Below, piece after piece: positions 1 to 7,496 of a stretch of 13,041 bases of DNA. The notes below the pieces were generated by a model. It had not been told where the DNA came from. It saw only the letters and a list, made by a program, of their open reading frames with translations, and did not search any database. Positions within the stretch are counted from its first letter, which is position 1; every line of letters begins with the position of its first letter. A program made the translations under genes and the position numbers. Origin of the DNA: Verrucomicrobiota bacterium (GTDB lineage: Bacteria > Verrucomicrobiota > Verrucomicrobiia > Chthoniobacterales > UBA10450). The DNA lies in assembly GCA_003218785.1 (NCBI GenBank), contig QHOM01000056.1, positions 1-13,041 of the forward strand, written 5' to 3'.

Positions 1-234
1 CAAGTTCGAGAAACGCGGCCAGCTTTTCATCCGCTCGCACAATAAGCGTTGACCGTCGCCGCGATGCGCGTCAGCAACGAAGATTGTGCGCCCGTGCGAA
101 TCCACGGCTGAGACGCGGCCCCAACTCCAACCGGCTTTGCTGAGATTGTCAGCGATGATTTCCCAATACTTCACACGCACGATGTCCGACAATTTATCGA
201 GAATGGTCAAAGAATCGCGATCACACTGGCGATT
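1..234 (-). pseudogene. Short conserved protein of unknown function, frameshifted and cut by window edge
   Basis: On the minus strand the frame opens after a TGA at 235-237 and reads DSLTILDKLSDIVRVKYWEI, then IADNLSKAGWSWGRVSAVD, then SHGRTIFVADAHRGDGQR. At about 41-48 sense is lost: the same frame continues as LLCERMKSW, while the frame reached by supposing one missing base continues as IVRADEKLAAFLEL, which fits the preceding text. I recall short proteins with the pattern 'IADNLSKAGWSWG...GRTI.VADAHR..G.RF.V.ADEKL.AF.EL' as common, often in many copies, in soil Verrucomicrobia and relatives. Their function is unknown to me. A GTG at 178-180 is a possible start, but the upstream DKLSDIV segment also looks coding. 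Downstream sequence is outside the window. The one-base loss could be a sequencing error or real decay. Confidence 0.6.
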
Positions 235-307
235 TCAAAGCGTGGTGACTGCATTTTTTCCTCGAGCCGTTTCGGATTGCCGAACCCCCTGGAATTAGAC
301 GAAAGGC

Positions 308-334
308 TTGCGCTAGCTCACCTTACTTTATAAC
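308..334 (+). promoter_or_regulatory. Possible sigma70-type promoter
   Basis: TTGCGC (308-313) and TATAAC (329-334) are separated by 15 bases, shorter than the ideal 17. A start site near 341 would fall shortly before the GGAGG at 353-357. The position fits a promoter for the leader ORF and the delta-60 gene. The match is only moderate and rests on the hexamers alone. Confidence 0.3.
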
Positions 335-360
335 ATGAGCCCTGCTCTTTCCGGAGGTAT

Positions 361-465
361 ATGAATGTCTGCCTGGCTCGGGAAACCGGTTTTCAATTTT
401 TGGAAGCTCCACAGGCCGTGAACGTCCTTCTTTACGGCGCCACCGCTGAACATCGTAAACAATGA
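361..465 (+). CDS. Possible leader ORF, 34 aa, overlapping the delta-60 gene
   Basis: An ATG at 361 opens a 34-codon frame (MNVCLARETGFQF... ending GATAEHRKQ) whose TGA (463-465) overlaps the ATG (462) of the delta-60 gene in an ATGA arrangement typical of translational coupling. A strong ribosome site GGAGG (353-357) lies upstream. It is only 3 bases from ATG 361 but 7 bases from a second ATG at 365, which opens a different 18-codon frame (MSAWLGKPVFNFWKLHRP, ending at 421). The delta-60 ATG at 462 has no clear ribosome site of its own, so coupling to an upstream ORF would explain how it is translated. I recognise no family. The alternative is that GGAGG belongs to an untranslated leader. 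Confidence 0.35.
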   Translation: MNVCLARETGFQFLEAPQAVNVLLYGATAEHRKQ

Positions 466-3191
466 CAACAGAAAGATACGAGTTGAGAGGCGTCACGAAG
501 CCGCGATTAAGCGAAGCCTATCGAGGGATAAGACGTGTTCAAGGATGGATGGCTCTGGCATTGCTGATGCCGATGGTGTTGTTGGCAGAAGAGGGGCGAG
601 CGCAGTCCGCTGTCGATGGTTTCGACCCGGGCGCGGACCGCAATGTGAAAGCGTTGGCGGTGCAACCCGACGGCAAGATCATAGTCGGTGGAACTTTCTC
701 CACTCTCGGCGGTGGCGGAACGGGTACAACCACACGCAAGCATATCGGACGACTCACCCCTGACGGCAGCGTGGACACCATCTTTAATCCCGGTGCGAAT
801 GACATTGTCGATGCGCTGGCGATTCAAGCGGACGGCAAAATCGTAGTTGGCGGATTTTTCACCACTCTCGGCGGCGGTGGCAGCGGCACAAGCGTGCGCA
901 ATCATATTGGACGCGTAAACCCAGACGGCACTCTCGACACCAGCTTCGATCCCGGCGCCAACGCGGAAATCATCTGTCTAGCGCTACAGGCAGATGGGAA
1001 AATATTGGTTGGAGGAAGTTTTACGACTCTCGGCGGCGACGGCACCGGTACGTTCGTACGTAACCGTATCGCACGGCTGAATCCCGATGGGACGCTCGAC
1101 ATGACCTTTAATCCCGGTGCGAACGATCGAATCTCTGCTATTGCACTGCAACCGGACGGCAAGATTTTGGTCGGAGGAAATTTCACCACTTGCGGTGGCG
1201 GTGGTATCGGCACCGTCCCGCGCAGCTGCATCGCGCGGCTGAATCCCGACGGCACCATCGACGCCGGCTTTGATCCCGGTGCGAGCGGCCGCGGGACTGA
1301 GCCGGAAGACAGCACAATCTTTAGTATCGTAGTGCAAGCTGATGGCAAAATCGTAGTCGGCGGAGAATTGACTCTCCTCGGGGGCGGCGGCACTGGCCAC
1401 TTTCCACGCAGCCAGATCGGGCGCCTGAATTCCGACGGCACGATCGACGCCGGCTTTGATCCCGGTGCGAACAACGACGTCAAAGGATTGGCGGTGCAAC
1501 CCGACGGCAAAATTTTGGTGGTCGGCGATTTCCTGAAAATTGGCGGCGGCGGCACCGGTGTCATCTCCCGCCACCTTATCGCGCGGCTAAACATTGATGG
1601 CTCGGTCGATAGTTTCGATCCTGGCGCGAACGACCCCGCCGTCAGCTGCGTGGCTCTGCAAGCGGATGGAAAGGTTCTGGTCGGCGGACCTTTCACTACT
1701 CTGGGCGGCGGCGGCAGCGGTATATACACGCGCAACTTTATCGGACGACTTTATGCCGATGGCACGCTGGACAATAACTTCGATCCCGGTGCGAATAGCA
1801 GTGTGCGCGCTGTCGCGCTACAATCCGACGGGAAGATATTACTCGGCGGAGATTTCACCACCCTCGGGGGCGGTGGTATCGGGACCACTGCCCGCAGCCG
1901 GCTCGGACGACTTGATCCGGATGGGACGCTTGAGACCAGCTTCAATCCCGGTGCGAACAGCACCGTGCAGGCTCTGGCCGTGCAAACGGATGGGAAGATT
2001 GTGGCGGGTGGGTCTTTTACCAGTCTTGGCAATGGCGGCACCACCGCGCGCAACCGCCTTGGACGTCTTAACGCGGACGGCACGCTTGACACTGGCTTTG
2101 CTCCCGGTGCGAACCGCCCTGTCCTTGCTCTGGAACTGCAAGCCGATGGCAAGATTCTGGTCGGTGGATCATTCAGCGCTCTCAACGGCACAGGCACCGG
2201 CAACTTTCCGCGCTATAGGATCGGACGATTAAATCCGGACGGCACCGTCGACACTGGTTTCGATCCCGGCGCGAACCGCCCTATCCGTGCTCTGGCAATG
2301 CAGGCGAACGGCAAGATTTTAGTGGCAGGCGATTTCACTACCCTCGGCGGCGGCGGTACCGGCACGACGATGCGCAGCAAGATCGGACGACTCAATGCCG
2401 ATGGCACCCTTGATACGAGCTTCAATCCTGGTGCGAATCAATCCGTGCGTGCTCTGGCGGTGCAGGCGAACGGCAAGATTTTAGTCGCCGGAGATTTCAC
2501 CACGCTTCGCAGCGGCAGCGTAACAATGGTGCGCAACCATCTCGGGCGACTTAATTCCGACGGCACGCTCGATACGAGCTTCGATCCTGGTGCGAACGGG
2601 CTTGTCGAAGAGCTGGCAGTGCAAGCCGATGGCAGGATTTTAGTCGCAGGGGATTTCACGACTCTCGGCGGCGGTGGTACCGGCACAACGGTGCGCAACA
2701 GGATCGGACGACTCAATGCCGATGGCACGCTCGATACCAGCTTCGATCCCGGGGCAAATCTTGCTGTCCTTGCTTTGGCGATTGAGACCGATGGCAAGAT
2801 TTTGGTCGGTGGAAATTTCACCACCCTTGGGGGCGGCGGCACTGGCACTATGCCGCGCAACTCCGTCGGTCGGCTCACGAACGCAGACGCCGCATTAGAA
2901 GCGCTGACTGTCGCGACCGACGGTACGACCATCACCTGGTACCGCAGTGGCACTTCGCCCGAAGTTGACCGCGTTACCTTTGAACTCTCCACCGACGGCA
3001 TCAACTACGCTGCTCTCGCAACTCCAACCCGCATCGCCGGCGGTTGGCAACTGCCAGGCCAAGATTTGCCCACTCGACAGAATATCTTCGTACGCGCTCG
3101 CGGCTTTTACTCGACTGGTGAATCTGCCGGCTCGGACTCGATCGCCGAGTCCGTACGCAACGCCTTCATCTCATTATCTTTCCTCTTCTAA
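462..3191 (+). CDS. Secreted delta-60 repeat protein (14 repeats)
   Basis: The protein has 909 residues. An n-region containing several Arg is followed by a hydrophobic stretch (MALALLMPMVLLA, about 30-42) and an Ala-Gln-Ser region (about 47-49), which looks like a Sec signal peptide. From residue 54 to about 814 there are 14 tandem repeats of about 54 residues. The consensus is F[D/N]PGAN..V.ALA.Q.DGKILVGG followed by FTTLGGGGTGT..RN.IGRLN.DGTLDTS, the delta-60 repeat (TIGR02608) pattern, probably propeller-like beta blades. Repeat 5 carries an 8-residue insertion (around RGTEPEDS); repeats 6, 9 and 12 are 1-2 residues short. The last 95 residues (TVATDGTTITWYRSG to NAFISLSFLF) are a different, probably beta-rich, domain. 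It is likely exported or surface exposed, with unknown ligand. ATG 462 is chosen because it overlaps the leader ORF; an internal ATG at 549, just after AAGGA, is possible but would leave no charged n-region. Confidence 0.85.
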   Translation: MTTERYELRGVTKPRLSEAYRGIRRVQGWMALALLMPMVLLAEEGRAQSAVDGFDPGADRNVKALAVQPDGKIIVGGTFSTLGGGGTGTTTRKHIGRLTPDGSVDTIFNPGANDIVDALAIQADGKIVVGGFFTTLGGGGSGTSVRNHIGRVNPDGTLDTSFDPGANAEIICLALQADGKILVGGSFTTLGGDGTGTFVRNRIARLNPDGTLDMTFNPGANDRISAIALQPDGKILVGGNFTTCGGGGIGTVPRSCIARLNPDGTIDAGFDPGASGRGTEPEDSTIFSIVVQADGKIVVGGELTLLGGGGTGHFPRSQIGRLNSDGTIDAGFDPGANNDVKGLAVQPDGKILVVGDFLKIGGGGTGVISRHLIARLNIDGSVDSFDPGANDPAVSCVALQADGKVLVGGPFTTLGGGGSGIYTRNFIGRLYADGTLDNNFDPGANSSVRAVALQSDGKILLGGDFTTLGGGGIGTTARSRLGRLDPDGTLETSFNPGANSTVQALAVQTDGKIVAGGSFTSLGNGGTTARNRLGRLNADGTLDTGFAPGANRPVLALELQADGKILVGGSFSALNGTGTGNFPRYRIGRLNPDGTVDTGFDPGANRPIRALAMQANGKILVAGDFTTLGGGGTGTTMRSKIGRLNADGTLDTSFNPGANQSVRALAVQANGKILVAGDFTTLRSGSVTMVRNHLGRLNSDGTLDTSFDPGANGLVEELAVQADGRILVAGDFTTLGGGGTGTTVRNRIGRLNADGTLDTSFDPGANLAVLALAIETDGKILVGGNFTTLGGGGTGTMPRNSVGRLTNADAALEALTVATDGTTITWYRSGTSPEVDRVTFELSTDGINYAALATPTRIAGGWQLPGQDLPTRQNIFVRARGFYSTGESAGSDSIAESVRNAFISLSFLF
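621..2903 (+). repeat. Tandem delta-60 coding repeats, about 162-bp period
   Basis: Fourteen units start with TTC or TTT followed by GA/AA/GC and a CCCGG or CCTGG core (encoding F.PGA). The first is at 621 and the last at 2742. Most units are 162 bp; unit 5 is 24 bp longer. The units differ widely at synonymous sites, so the array is not freshly amplified. Units 11-13 share the variant ILVAGDFTTL, where most others have VGG, which marks a later local duplication. Confidence 0.9.
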
Positions 3192-3404
3192 AGAATTGAT
3201 AAACGGGAGTGGAACCTAGTCAATGCCGCCGGGCAAAGAGAGATGCAGGAATCACAACCCCAGTCTCAGCCGCATCTCTTGAGCCAGCCTGCTTCCTTCG
3301 CATATTGTCTTTAGACGGTCTCGAGCGGGGCAGTGTGGGCCCAGATTTTCTGAGACAGGTAAAGTCCTGTTCGAGAATTCCGACGAAAAGTTTTTGCACT
3401 TGAA

Positions 3405-4847
3405 ATGACCGCAGCTTCGACCGTTACAATTCCAACACATAGCAAGTCGCCGGCGATTCTCTCGCTTATTGGCGACACGCCACTCGTCGAGGTCACACAG
3501 ATCGACACCGGGCTGTGTCAGCTTTTCCTGAAACTGGAAAATCAAAATCCGGGCGGCTCGATTAAGGACAGGATCGCGCTCTCGATGATCGAGGCGGCGG
3601 AGCGCGAGGGAAAATTGCGACCCGGCGGCACAGTCGTTGAAGCAACCGCAGGGAATACCGGGCTAGGCTTGGCGCTTGTTGCCGGTGCGAAAGGTTATCG
3701 CGTCCTCCTCGTCATTCCAGACAAGATGTCGCAGGAAAAAATTTCGCACGTGAAAGCGCTCGGCGCCGAAGTACGGATCACGCGGTCGGACGTAACGCGC
3801 GGCCATCCGGAATATTACCAGGACGTGGCTGCCCGACTTGCCGAAGAAATCCCTGGGGGTTTTTATGTCAACCAATTCGGCAATCCGGCAAATCCTCTTG
3901 CGCACGAGCGCACGACCGGACCGGAAATTTGGGAACAGATGCGGCATGATGTTGACGCGGTCGTTGTGGGTGTGGGTTCGGGCGGAACGCTCACTGGCCT
4001 CGGTCGATTTTTTAATCGCGTTAAACCACGGCGCGGGATTGAAATGATTCTGGCCGATCCGACTGGCTCTGTTCTCTACGAATACGTCCGGACAGGCAAA
4101 CTGGTGGAGGCAGGGAGTTGGGCTGTCGAAGGCATCGGCGAAGATTTCATTCCCGACATCGCGGACATGTCGCTGGTCACGGAAGCATTCGAAATCGATG
4201 ACGAGGAAAGTTTCGCAACTGTACGCGAGCTGTTGCGCAAAGAAGGGATTTTCGGCGGCTCATCCACCGGCACGCTCCTTGCCGGCGCGCTGCGTTATTG
4301 CCGGGAACAAACGAAACCGAAACGCGTCGTGAGCTTCGTGGTCGACACGGGAAACAAATATCTATCCAAGATGTACGACGATTTCTGGATGGCGGAGCAG
4401 GGTTTCATCCATCGTCCGCCGCACGGGGACTTGAGCGATCTGATTTCACATCGTTACGAGGCCGGCGAAGTAATTTCAGTCGGACCGACAGACACGTTGC
4501 TCACCGCATTCAAGCGTATGCGCGACGCGGATGTTTCGCAGCTGCCCGTTGTCGATCAAAGCGGGCGCGCCATCGGAATTCTTGATGAATCCGATGTGCT
4601 CGTGAAGGTGCACCGTGATCCGTCGCACTTTAACGATCCGGTGAAAAATGCGATGACCGACAAGCTCGAAACGCTCACACCAAAATCGAAAATCAATGAC
4701 CTGCTGAAGGTTTTCGATCGCGGTCGCGTCGCCATAGTGATGGATGACGATAAGTTTCTTGGGCTGATCACGCGCACCGATTTGCTCTCCTATTTGCGGC
4801 TTCACATGCCGAAGTCATCCGTCCCGTCGGCACAGGAATATTCGTAA
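3405..4847 (+). CDS. cbs: Cystathionine beta-synthase with C-terminal CBS-domain pair
   Basis: This PLP enzyme would condense serine with homocysteine to cystathionine in the cytoplasm, the first step of reverse transsulfuration. The catalytic domain (about 15-335) shows the PLP lysine in GGSIKDR (K54), the TAGNTG loop (81-86), the phosphate-binding GSGGTLTG loop (191-198), GGSSTG (284-289) and DTGNKYLSK (314-322). The last block is characteristic of cystathionine beta-synthases rather than plain cysteine synthases. A CBS-domain pair follows (about 350-467), with LPVVDQSGRAIGILDESDVL in the first and AIVMDDDKFLGLITRTDLL in the second; this module binds adenosyl ligands such as SAM in some family members. 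At 480 residues it matches bacterial CBS proteins and lacks the N-terminal heme region of animal enzymes. The cystathionine gamma-lyase-type gene downstream supports the pathway. A cysteine synthase with CBS domains is the main alternative. No strong ribosome site precedes ATG 3405. Confidence 0.9.
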   Translation: MTAASTVTIPTHSKSPAILSLIGDTPLVEVTQIDTGLCQLFLKLENQNPGGSIKDRIALSMIEAAEREGKLRPGGTVVEATAGNTGLGLALVAGAKGYRVLLVIPDKMSQEKISHVKALGAEVRITRSDVTRGHPEYYQDVAARLAEEIPGGFYVNQFGNPANPLAHERTTGPEIWEQMRHDVDAVVVGVGSGGTLTGLGRFFNRVKPRRGIEMILADPTGSVLYEYVRTGKLVEAGSWAVEGIGEDFIPDIADMSLVTEAFEIDDEESFATVRELLRKEGIFGGSSTGTLLAGALRYCREQTKPKRVVSFVVDTGNKYLSKMYDDFWMAEQGFIHRPPHGDLSDLISHRYEAGEVISVGPTDTLLTAFKRMRDADVSQLPVVDQSGRAIGILDESDVLVKVHRDPSHFNDPVKNAMTDKLETLTPKSKINDLLKVFDRGRVAIVMDDDKFLGLITRTDLLSYLRLHMPKSSVPSAQEYS

Positions 4848-4849
4848 AC

Positions 4850-4969
4850 GGTGGATCGACCGGTCCGTCGGGCGATGCAATTTCGGTCTCGGCTCTGCCA
4901 CATCATTTTAGCATCGAACAAGCCGCTTTCGCAGCGCTCCGGCATGCCGAGGGGACTGCTCGATCCACC
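4850..4969. repeat. Structured intergenic element bounded by 10-bp inverted repeats
   Basis: GGTGGATCGA (4850-4859) is exactly complementary to TCGATCCACC (4960-4969). Inside, CGATGC (4873-4878) pairs with GCATCG (4911-4916), and CGGCATGCCG (4940-4949) is self-complementary. The element fills most of the 169-base gap between the two transsulfuration genes. It resembles a non-autonomous palindromic repeat more than a terminator, since no T-run follows. A regulatory RNA is possible, but I recognise no riboswitch core. Confidence 0.5.
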
Positions 4970-5016
4970 CACTAATCAGTGAAATCCGCCTCATCCGAGG
5001 TTAAGATTAGACCCAA

Positions 5017-6177
5017 ATGAAAAAACAGCACGAGTTTGCCACGCGAGCGATTCACGCCGGCCAGGAGCCCGACCCGTCCACCGGCGCAATCATGACGCCG
5101 ATTTACGCAACATCCACGTATGTGCAGAAGAGCCCAGGTAAGCATAAGGGCTACGATTACGCGCGCTCCATTAATCCAACACGGCTTGCCTACGAGAAAT
5201 GCATTGCCGATCTGGAAGGTGGCACACGCGGATTCGCATTCGCATCCGGACTGGCCGCGATGGCAACCGCGCTCGAGGTGCTTGAGAGCGGTTCGCACAT
5301 CGTCGCAAGCGACGATCTTTACGGCGGCACGTTTCGGTTGTTCGATAAAGTGCGGCGCCGCTCTGCCAATCTCGCTTTCGCCTACATCGATCTTACCGAT
5401 GCAGAAGACTTCGAGCGCGTGATCAAATCAAACACACGCATGGTGTGGATCGAGACTCCGAGCAACCCGCTGCTCAAGCTGATCGATCTGGAGGCGATCG
5501 CGAAAACCGCGCGCGAGCACGAAATCATTTCGGTTTGCGATAGCACGTTTGCGACTCCGTGGATTCAGCGGCCGATCGAAGCCGGCTTCGATCTGGTAAT
5601 CCATTCCGCCACCAAATATCTGAACGGACATTCTGACCTAGTCGGCGGTGTCCTCGTGGTCGGCGAAAACAAGGAGCTGGGTGATCAGATTGCGCTTCTG
5701 CAAAATTCAGTGGGCGCAATTGCGGGGCCGTTCGAAAGCTTTCTGGTCATGCGCAGTTTGAAAACGCTTGCACTGCGCATGGAGCGACACTGTTCCAACG
5801 CGATTGAAATTGCGCGTTGGCTGGAGGAACAACCGCAAGTAAAATCGGTCAGTTACCCCGGACTAAAATCGCATCCGCAACACGACCTCGCCCGGCAGCA
5901 AATGCGCGGCTTTGGCGGCATGGTGACGATTGTTCTAAAGGCCGATCTCGCTGGGACGAAACGCTTTCTGGAGAATACGCGTCTGTTTTCGCTTGCGGAA
6001 AGTTTGGGCGGCGTCGAGAGCCTCATCAATCATCCCGCCCTTATGACGCATGCGTCGGTGCCGAAGGAACAGCGTGAGGCGCTCGGCGTGACCGAATCGC
6101 TCGTCCGCTTGTCAGTTGGCGTCGAGGACGTCCGTGATCTAATCGACGACCTGAAAACGGCGCTGGAAGCGATCTGA
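5017..6177 (+). CDS. mccB: Cystathionine gamma-lyase / gamma-synthase family enzyme
   Basis: This is a PLP enzyme of the Cys/Met metabolism family, 386 residues, the usual length. Visible blocks are YDYARSINPTR (46-56), the FAFASGLAAM segment (73-82), DLYGGTFRLFD (100-110), ETPSNPL (146-152), CDSTFATP (174-181), the PLP lysine in HSATKYLNGHSD (K200), and SLGGVESLINHPALMTHAS near the C-terminus. It resembles the Bacillus MccB (cystathionine lyase/homocysteine gamma-lyase) pattern closely throughout. In the neighbouring context it would cleave cystathionine to cysteine, 2-oxobutyrate and ammonia, completing reverse transsulfuration with the upstream beta-synthase. A cystathionine gamma-synthase role (MetB) cannot be excluded from sequence alone. 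ATG 5017 is the start that keeps the conserved N-terminal FATRAIHAGQ block. Position 176 is Ser where many relatives have Asn (DNTFATP). Confidence 0.88.
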   Translation: MKKQHEFATRAIHAGQEPDPSTGAIMTPIYATSTYVQKSPGKHKGYDYARSINPTRLAYEKCIADLEGGTRGFAFASGLAAMATALEVLESGSHIVASDDLYGGTFRLFDKVRRRSANLAFAYIDLTDAEDFERVIKSNTRMVWIETPSNPLLKLIDLEAIAKTAREHEIISVCDSTFATPWIQRPIEAGFDLVIHSATKYLNGHSDLVGGVLVVGENKELGDQIALLQNSVGAIAGPFESFLVMRSLKTLALRMERHCSNAIEIARWLEEQPQVKSVSYPGLKSHPQHDLARQQMRGFGGMVTIVLKADLAGTKRFLENTRLFSLAESLGGVESLINHPALMTHASVPKEQREALGVTESLVRLSVGVEDVRDLIDDLKTALEAI

Positions 6178-6180
6178 AAA

Positions 6181-6245
6181 TGGTAGGGACGGATCGCCGA
6201 GCCGTCCGTTAACGTCGCGGCGCGCCCGGCGGTCGCGCCCTACCA
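6181..6245. repeat. Palindromic REP-like element
   Basis: TGGTAGGG (6181-6188) is complementary to CCCTACCA (6238-6245). Inside are two smaller stems: GGACGG (6187-6192) with CCGTCC (6202-6207), and GGCGCG (6219-6224) with CGCGCC (6234-6239). This gives a cloverleaf-like fold in the gap between the gamma-lyase gene and aroC, beginning 3 bases after the TGA. The outer TAGGG/CCCTA core is shared with the element at 11057-11115. No T-run follows, so it is not a standard Rho-independent terminator. Confidence 0.7.
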
Positions 6246-6303
6246 AGCCGTTTCACAGAAACGCTCTACAATTGCTCGCGATTTCGTTTAATCTTTCACG
6301 CGA

Positions 6304-7440
6304 ATGGGCAATGCATTCGGTCAACTTTTTCGCGTGACGACGTTTGGCGAATCGCACGGCGGCGGTGTCGGTGTGGTGATCGATGGGTGTCCGCCAAACA
6401 TCGACATCTCCGACGCGGAGATTCAACGAGATCTGGACCGTCGCCGCCCGGGTCAAAGCAAAATTACGACGCAACGGAAAGAGGAAGATCGGTGCGAAAT
6501 TCTTTCCGGCGTCTTTGCAGGAAAAACACTCGGCACGTCTATCGCTGTTCTGGTGCGCAACAAAGACGCTCGGCCTGAAGATTATGCGCAAATGAAAAGG
6601 GCATTTCGGCCGTCACATGCCGATTTCACATATGAGGCCAAATACGGAATTCGAAACTGGCAGGGTGGCGGCCGCGCGTCGGCGCGCGAGACGATCGGAC
6701 GGGTCGCGGCGGGCGCAGTGGCGAAAAAGATATTGTCGATCTTATACTCGGAGTTCGAGATCGTTGCTTACGTTGCGCAGATTCATGAGGTCATTGCGAA
6801 GGTCAATCGTTCCGTCGTCAAGATGAAGGACGTGGACAGGAATGTTGTTTGCTGTCCGGACTCCACGGCGGCGAAGAGAATGAAGGCGCTCATTGAGCAA
6901 ATTCGCGCCGAAGGCGATTCGGTCGGTGGCGTGATTGAATGCGTTGTTCGTGGCGTTCCACCTGGACTCGGCGAGCCGGTTTTTGACAAGCTTGAGGCTG
7001 ACTTGGCGAAGGCGATGCTGAGCTTGCCAGCAACTAAAGGATTTGAAATCGGCTCTGGGTTTGCGGCGGCGCGCATGCGCGGCTCAGAGCATAACGATCC
7101 ATTTGAAATGCGCGCTGGGAAAATCCGCACAGCGACTAACAATTCCGGGGGCGTCCAAGGTGGGATCAGCAATGGCGAAGAAATTTATTTTCGTGTTGGC
7201 TTTAAGCCGACTGCGACGATTGCGCGCGAACAGAAAACGGTTACCGCATCGCACAAGGAAACAAGGCTCGGTGCGCGGGGACGCCATGATCCGTGCGTTC
7301 TTCCTCGGGCAGTGCCAATCGTGGAAGCGATGGCGACCATCGTGCTTTGCGATCACGCGTTGCGGCAAAGGGCAATTATAGACCCCGAAGCTTTCGGGGT
7401 TACAATTGCGGATCTCGGATCGCGGATTGCGGAGCAGTGA
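6304..7440 (+). CDS. aroC: Chorismate synthase
   Basis: This enzyme converts 5-enolpyruvylshikimate-3-phosphate to chorismate, the last step of the shikimate pathway, using reduced FMN. At 378 residues it has the family's full length. Conserved blocks are TFGESHGGGVG (13-23), RRRPGQS (46-52), NWQGGGRASARET (118-130), GSGFAAARMRGSEHND (250-265), TNNSGGVQGGISNG (278-291) and RHDPCVLPRAVPIVEAM (327-343). The start keeps the MGNAFGQLFRVTTFGESHG N-terminus typical of the family. The last 20 or so codons (after ALRQRAI) run through an 8-bp hairpin (7382-7400) and into the repeat at 7404, so the extreme C-terminus seems to be repeat-derived. It is followed after 2 bases by the CvpA-like gene and then gatB, a likely operon without an evident metabolic theme. 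Confidence 0.97.
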   Translation: MGNAFGQLFRVTTFGESHGGGVGVVIDGCPPNIDISDAEIQRDLDRRRPGQSKITTQRKEEDRCEILSGVFAGKTLGTSIAVLVRNKDARPEDYAQMKRAFRPSHADFTYEAKYGIRNWQGGGRASARETIGRVAAGAVAKKILSILYSEFEIVAYVAQIHEVIAKVNRSVVKMKDVDRNVVCCPDSTAAKRMKALIEQIRAEGDSVGGVIECVVRGVPPGLGEPVFDKLEADLAKAMLSLPATKGFEIGSGFAAARMRGSEHNDPFEMRAGKIRTATNNSGGVQGGISNGEEIYFRVGFKPTATIAREQKTVTASHKETRLGARGRHDPCVLPRAVPIVEAMATIVLCDHALRQRAIIDPEAFGVTIADLGSRIAEQ

Positions 7441-7496
7441 GCGTGGAGATGCCGAGCGTTCATCTATCCGCGATCGACAATTCGCAATCCGCAATT
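7404..7496. repeat. Nested inverted repeats spanning the aroC/cvpA junction
   Basis: AATTGCGGAT (7404-7413) is complementary to ATCCGCAATT (7487-7496), and GATCGCGGAT (7418-7427) to ATCCGCGATC (7466-7475). A competing 10-bp pairing is GCGGATTGCG (7422-7431) with CGCAATCCGC (7483-7492). The loop contains the aroC stop and the candidate cvpA starts. The sequence encodes both the end of AroC and the start of the CvpA-like protein. The repeated GCGGAT motif suggests a dispersed repeat that inserted here. Confidence 0.65.

Noticed and set aside
86..298. A 70-codon plus-strand frame
   Set aside because: It lies opposite a better minus-strand reading (ADNLSKAGWSWG...VADAHR) that matches a known-looking protein pattern; the plus frame looks like its shadow.
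902..1735. A 277-codon open frame on the minus strand, and other long minus frames at 1751-2203 and 2438-3004
   Set aside because: They are opposite-frame shadows of the delta-60 repeats. They are rich in PPPPR and FAPGSK strings that simply mirror the GGGG and PGAN codons, and they have no start region or family resemblance.
621..2903. Regular repeats that might suggest a CRISPR or satellite array
   Set aside because: The 162-bp units are fully coding, in frame and diverged at synonymous sites; there are no short identical repeats with unique spacers.
3239..3280. Inverted repeat AGAGATGC / GCATCTCT after the delta-60 gene, as a terminator
   Set aside because: The loop is 25 bases and no T-run follows; the stem is weak and may be chance. 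The rest of 3192-3404 shows no gene or clear promoter.
4848..5016. Integron attC site or known riboswitch
   Set aside because: No attC core motifs are seen at the arms, and no riboswitch consensus could be recognised by eye; kept only as an unnamed structured element.
7382..7400. Hairpin ACCCCGAA-GCT-TTCGGGGT as a terminator of aroC
   Set aside because: It lies inside the coding sequence before the stop and has no T-run; cvpA follows at once.
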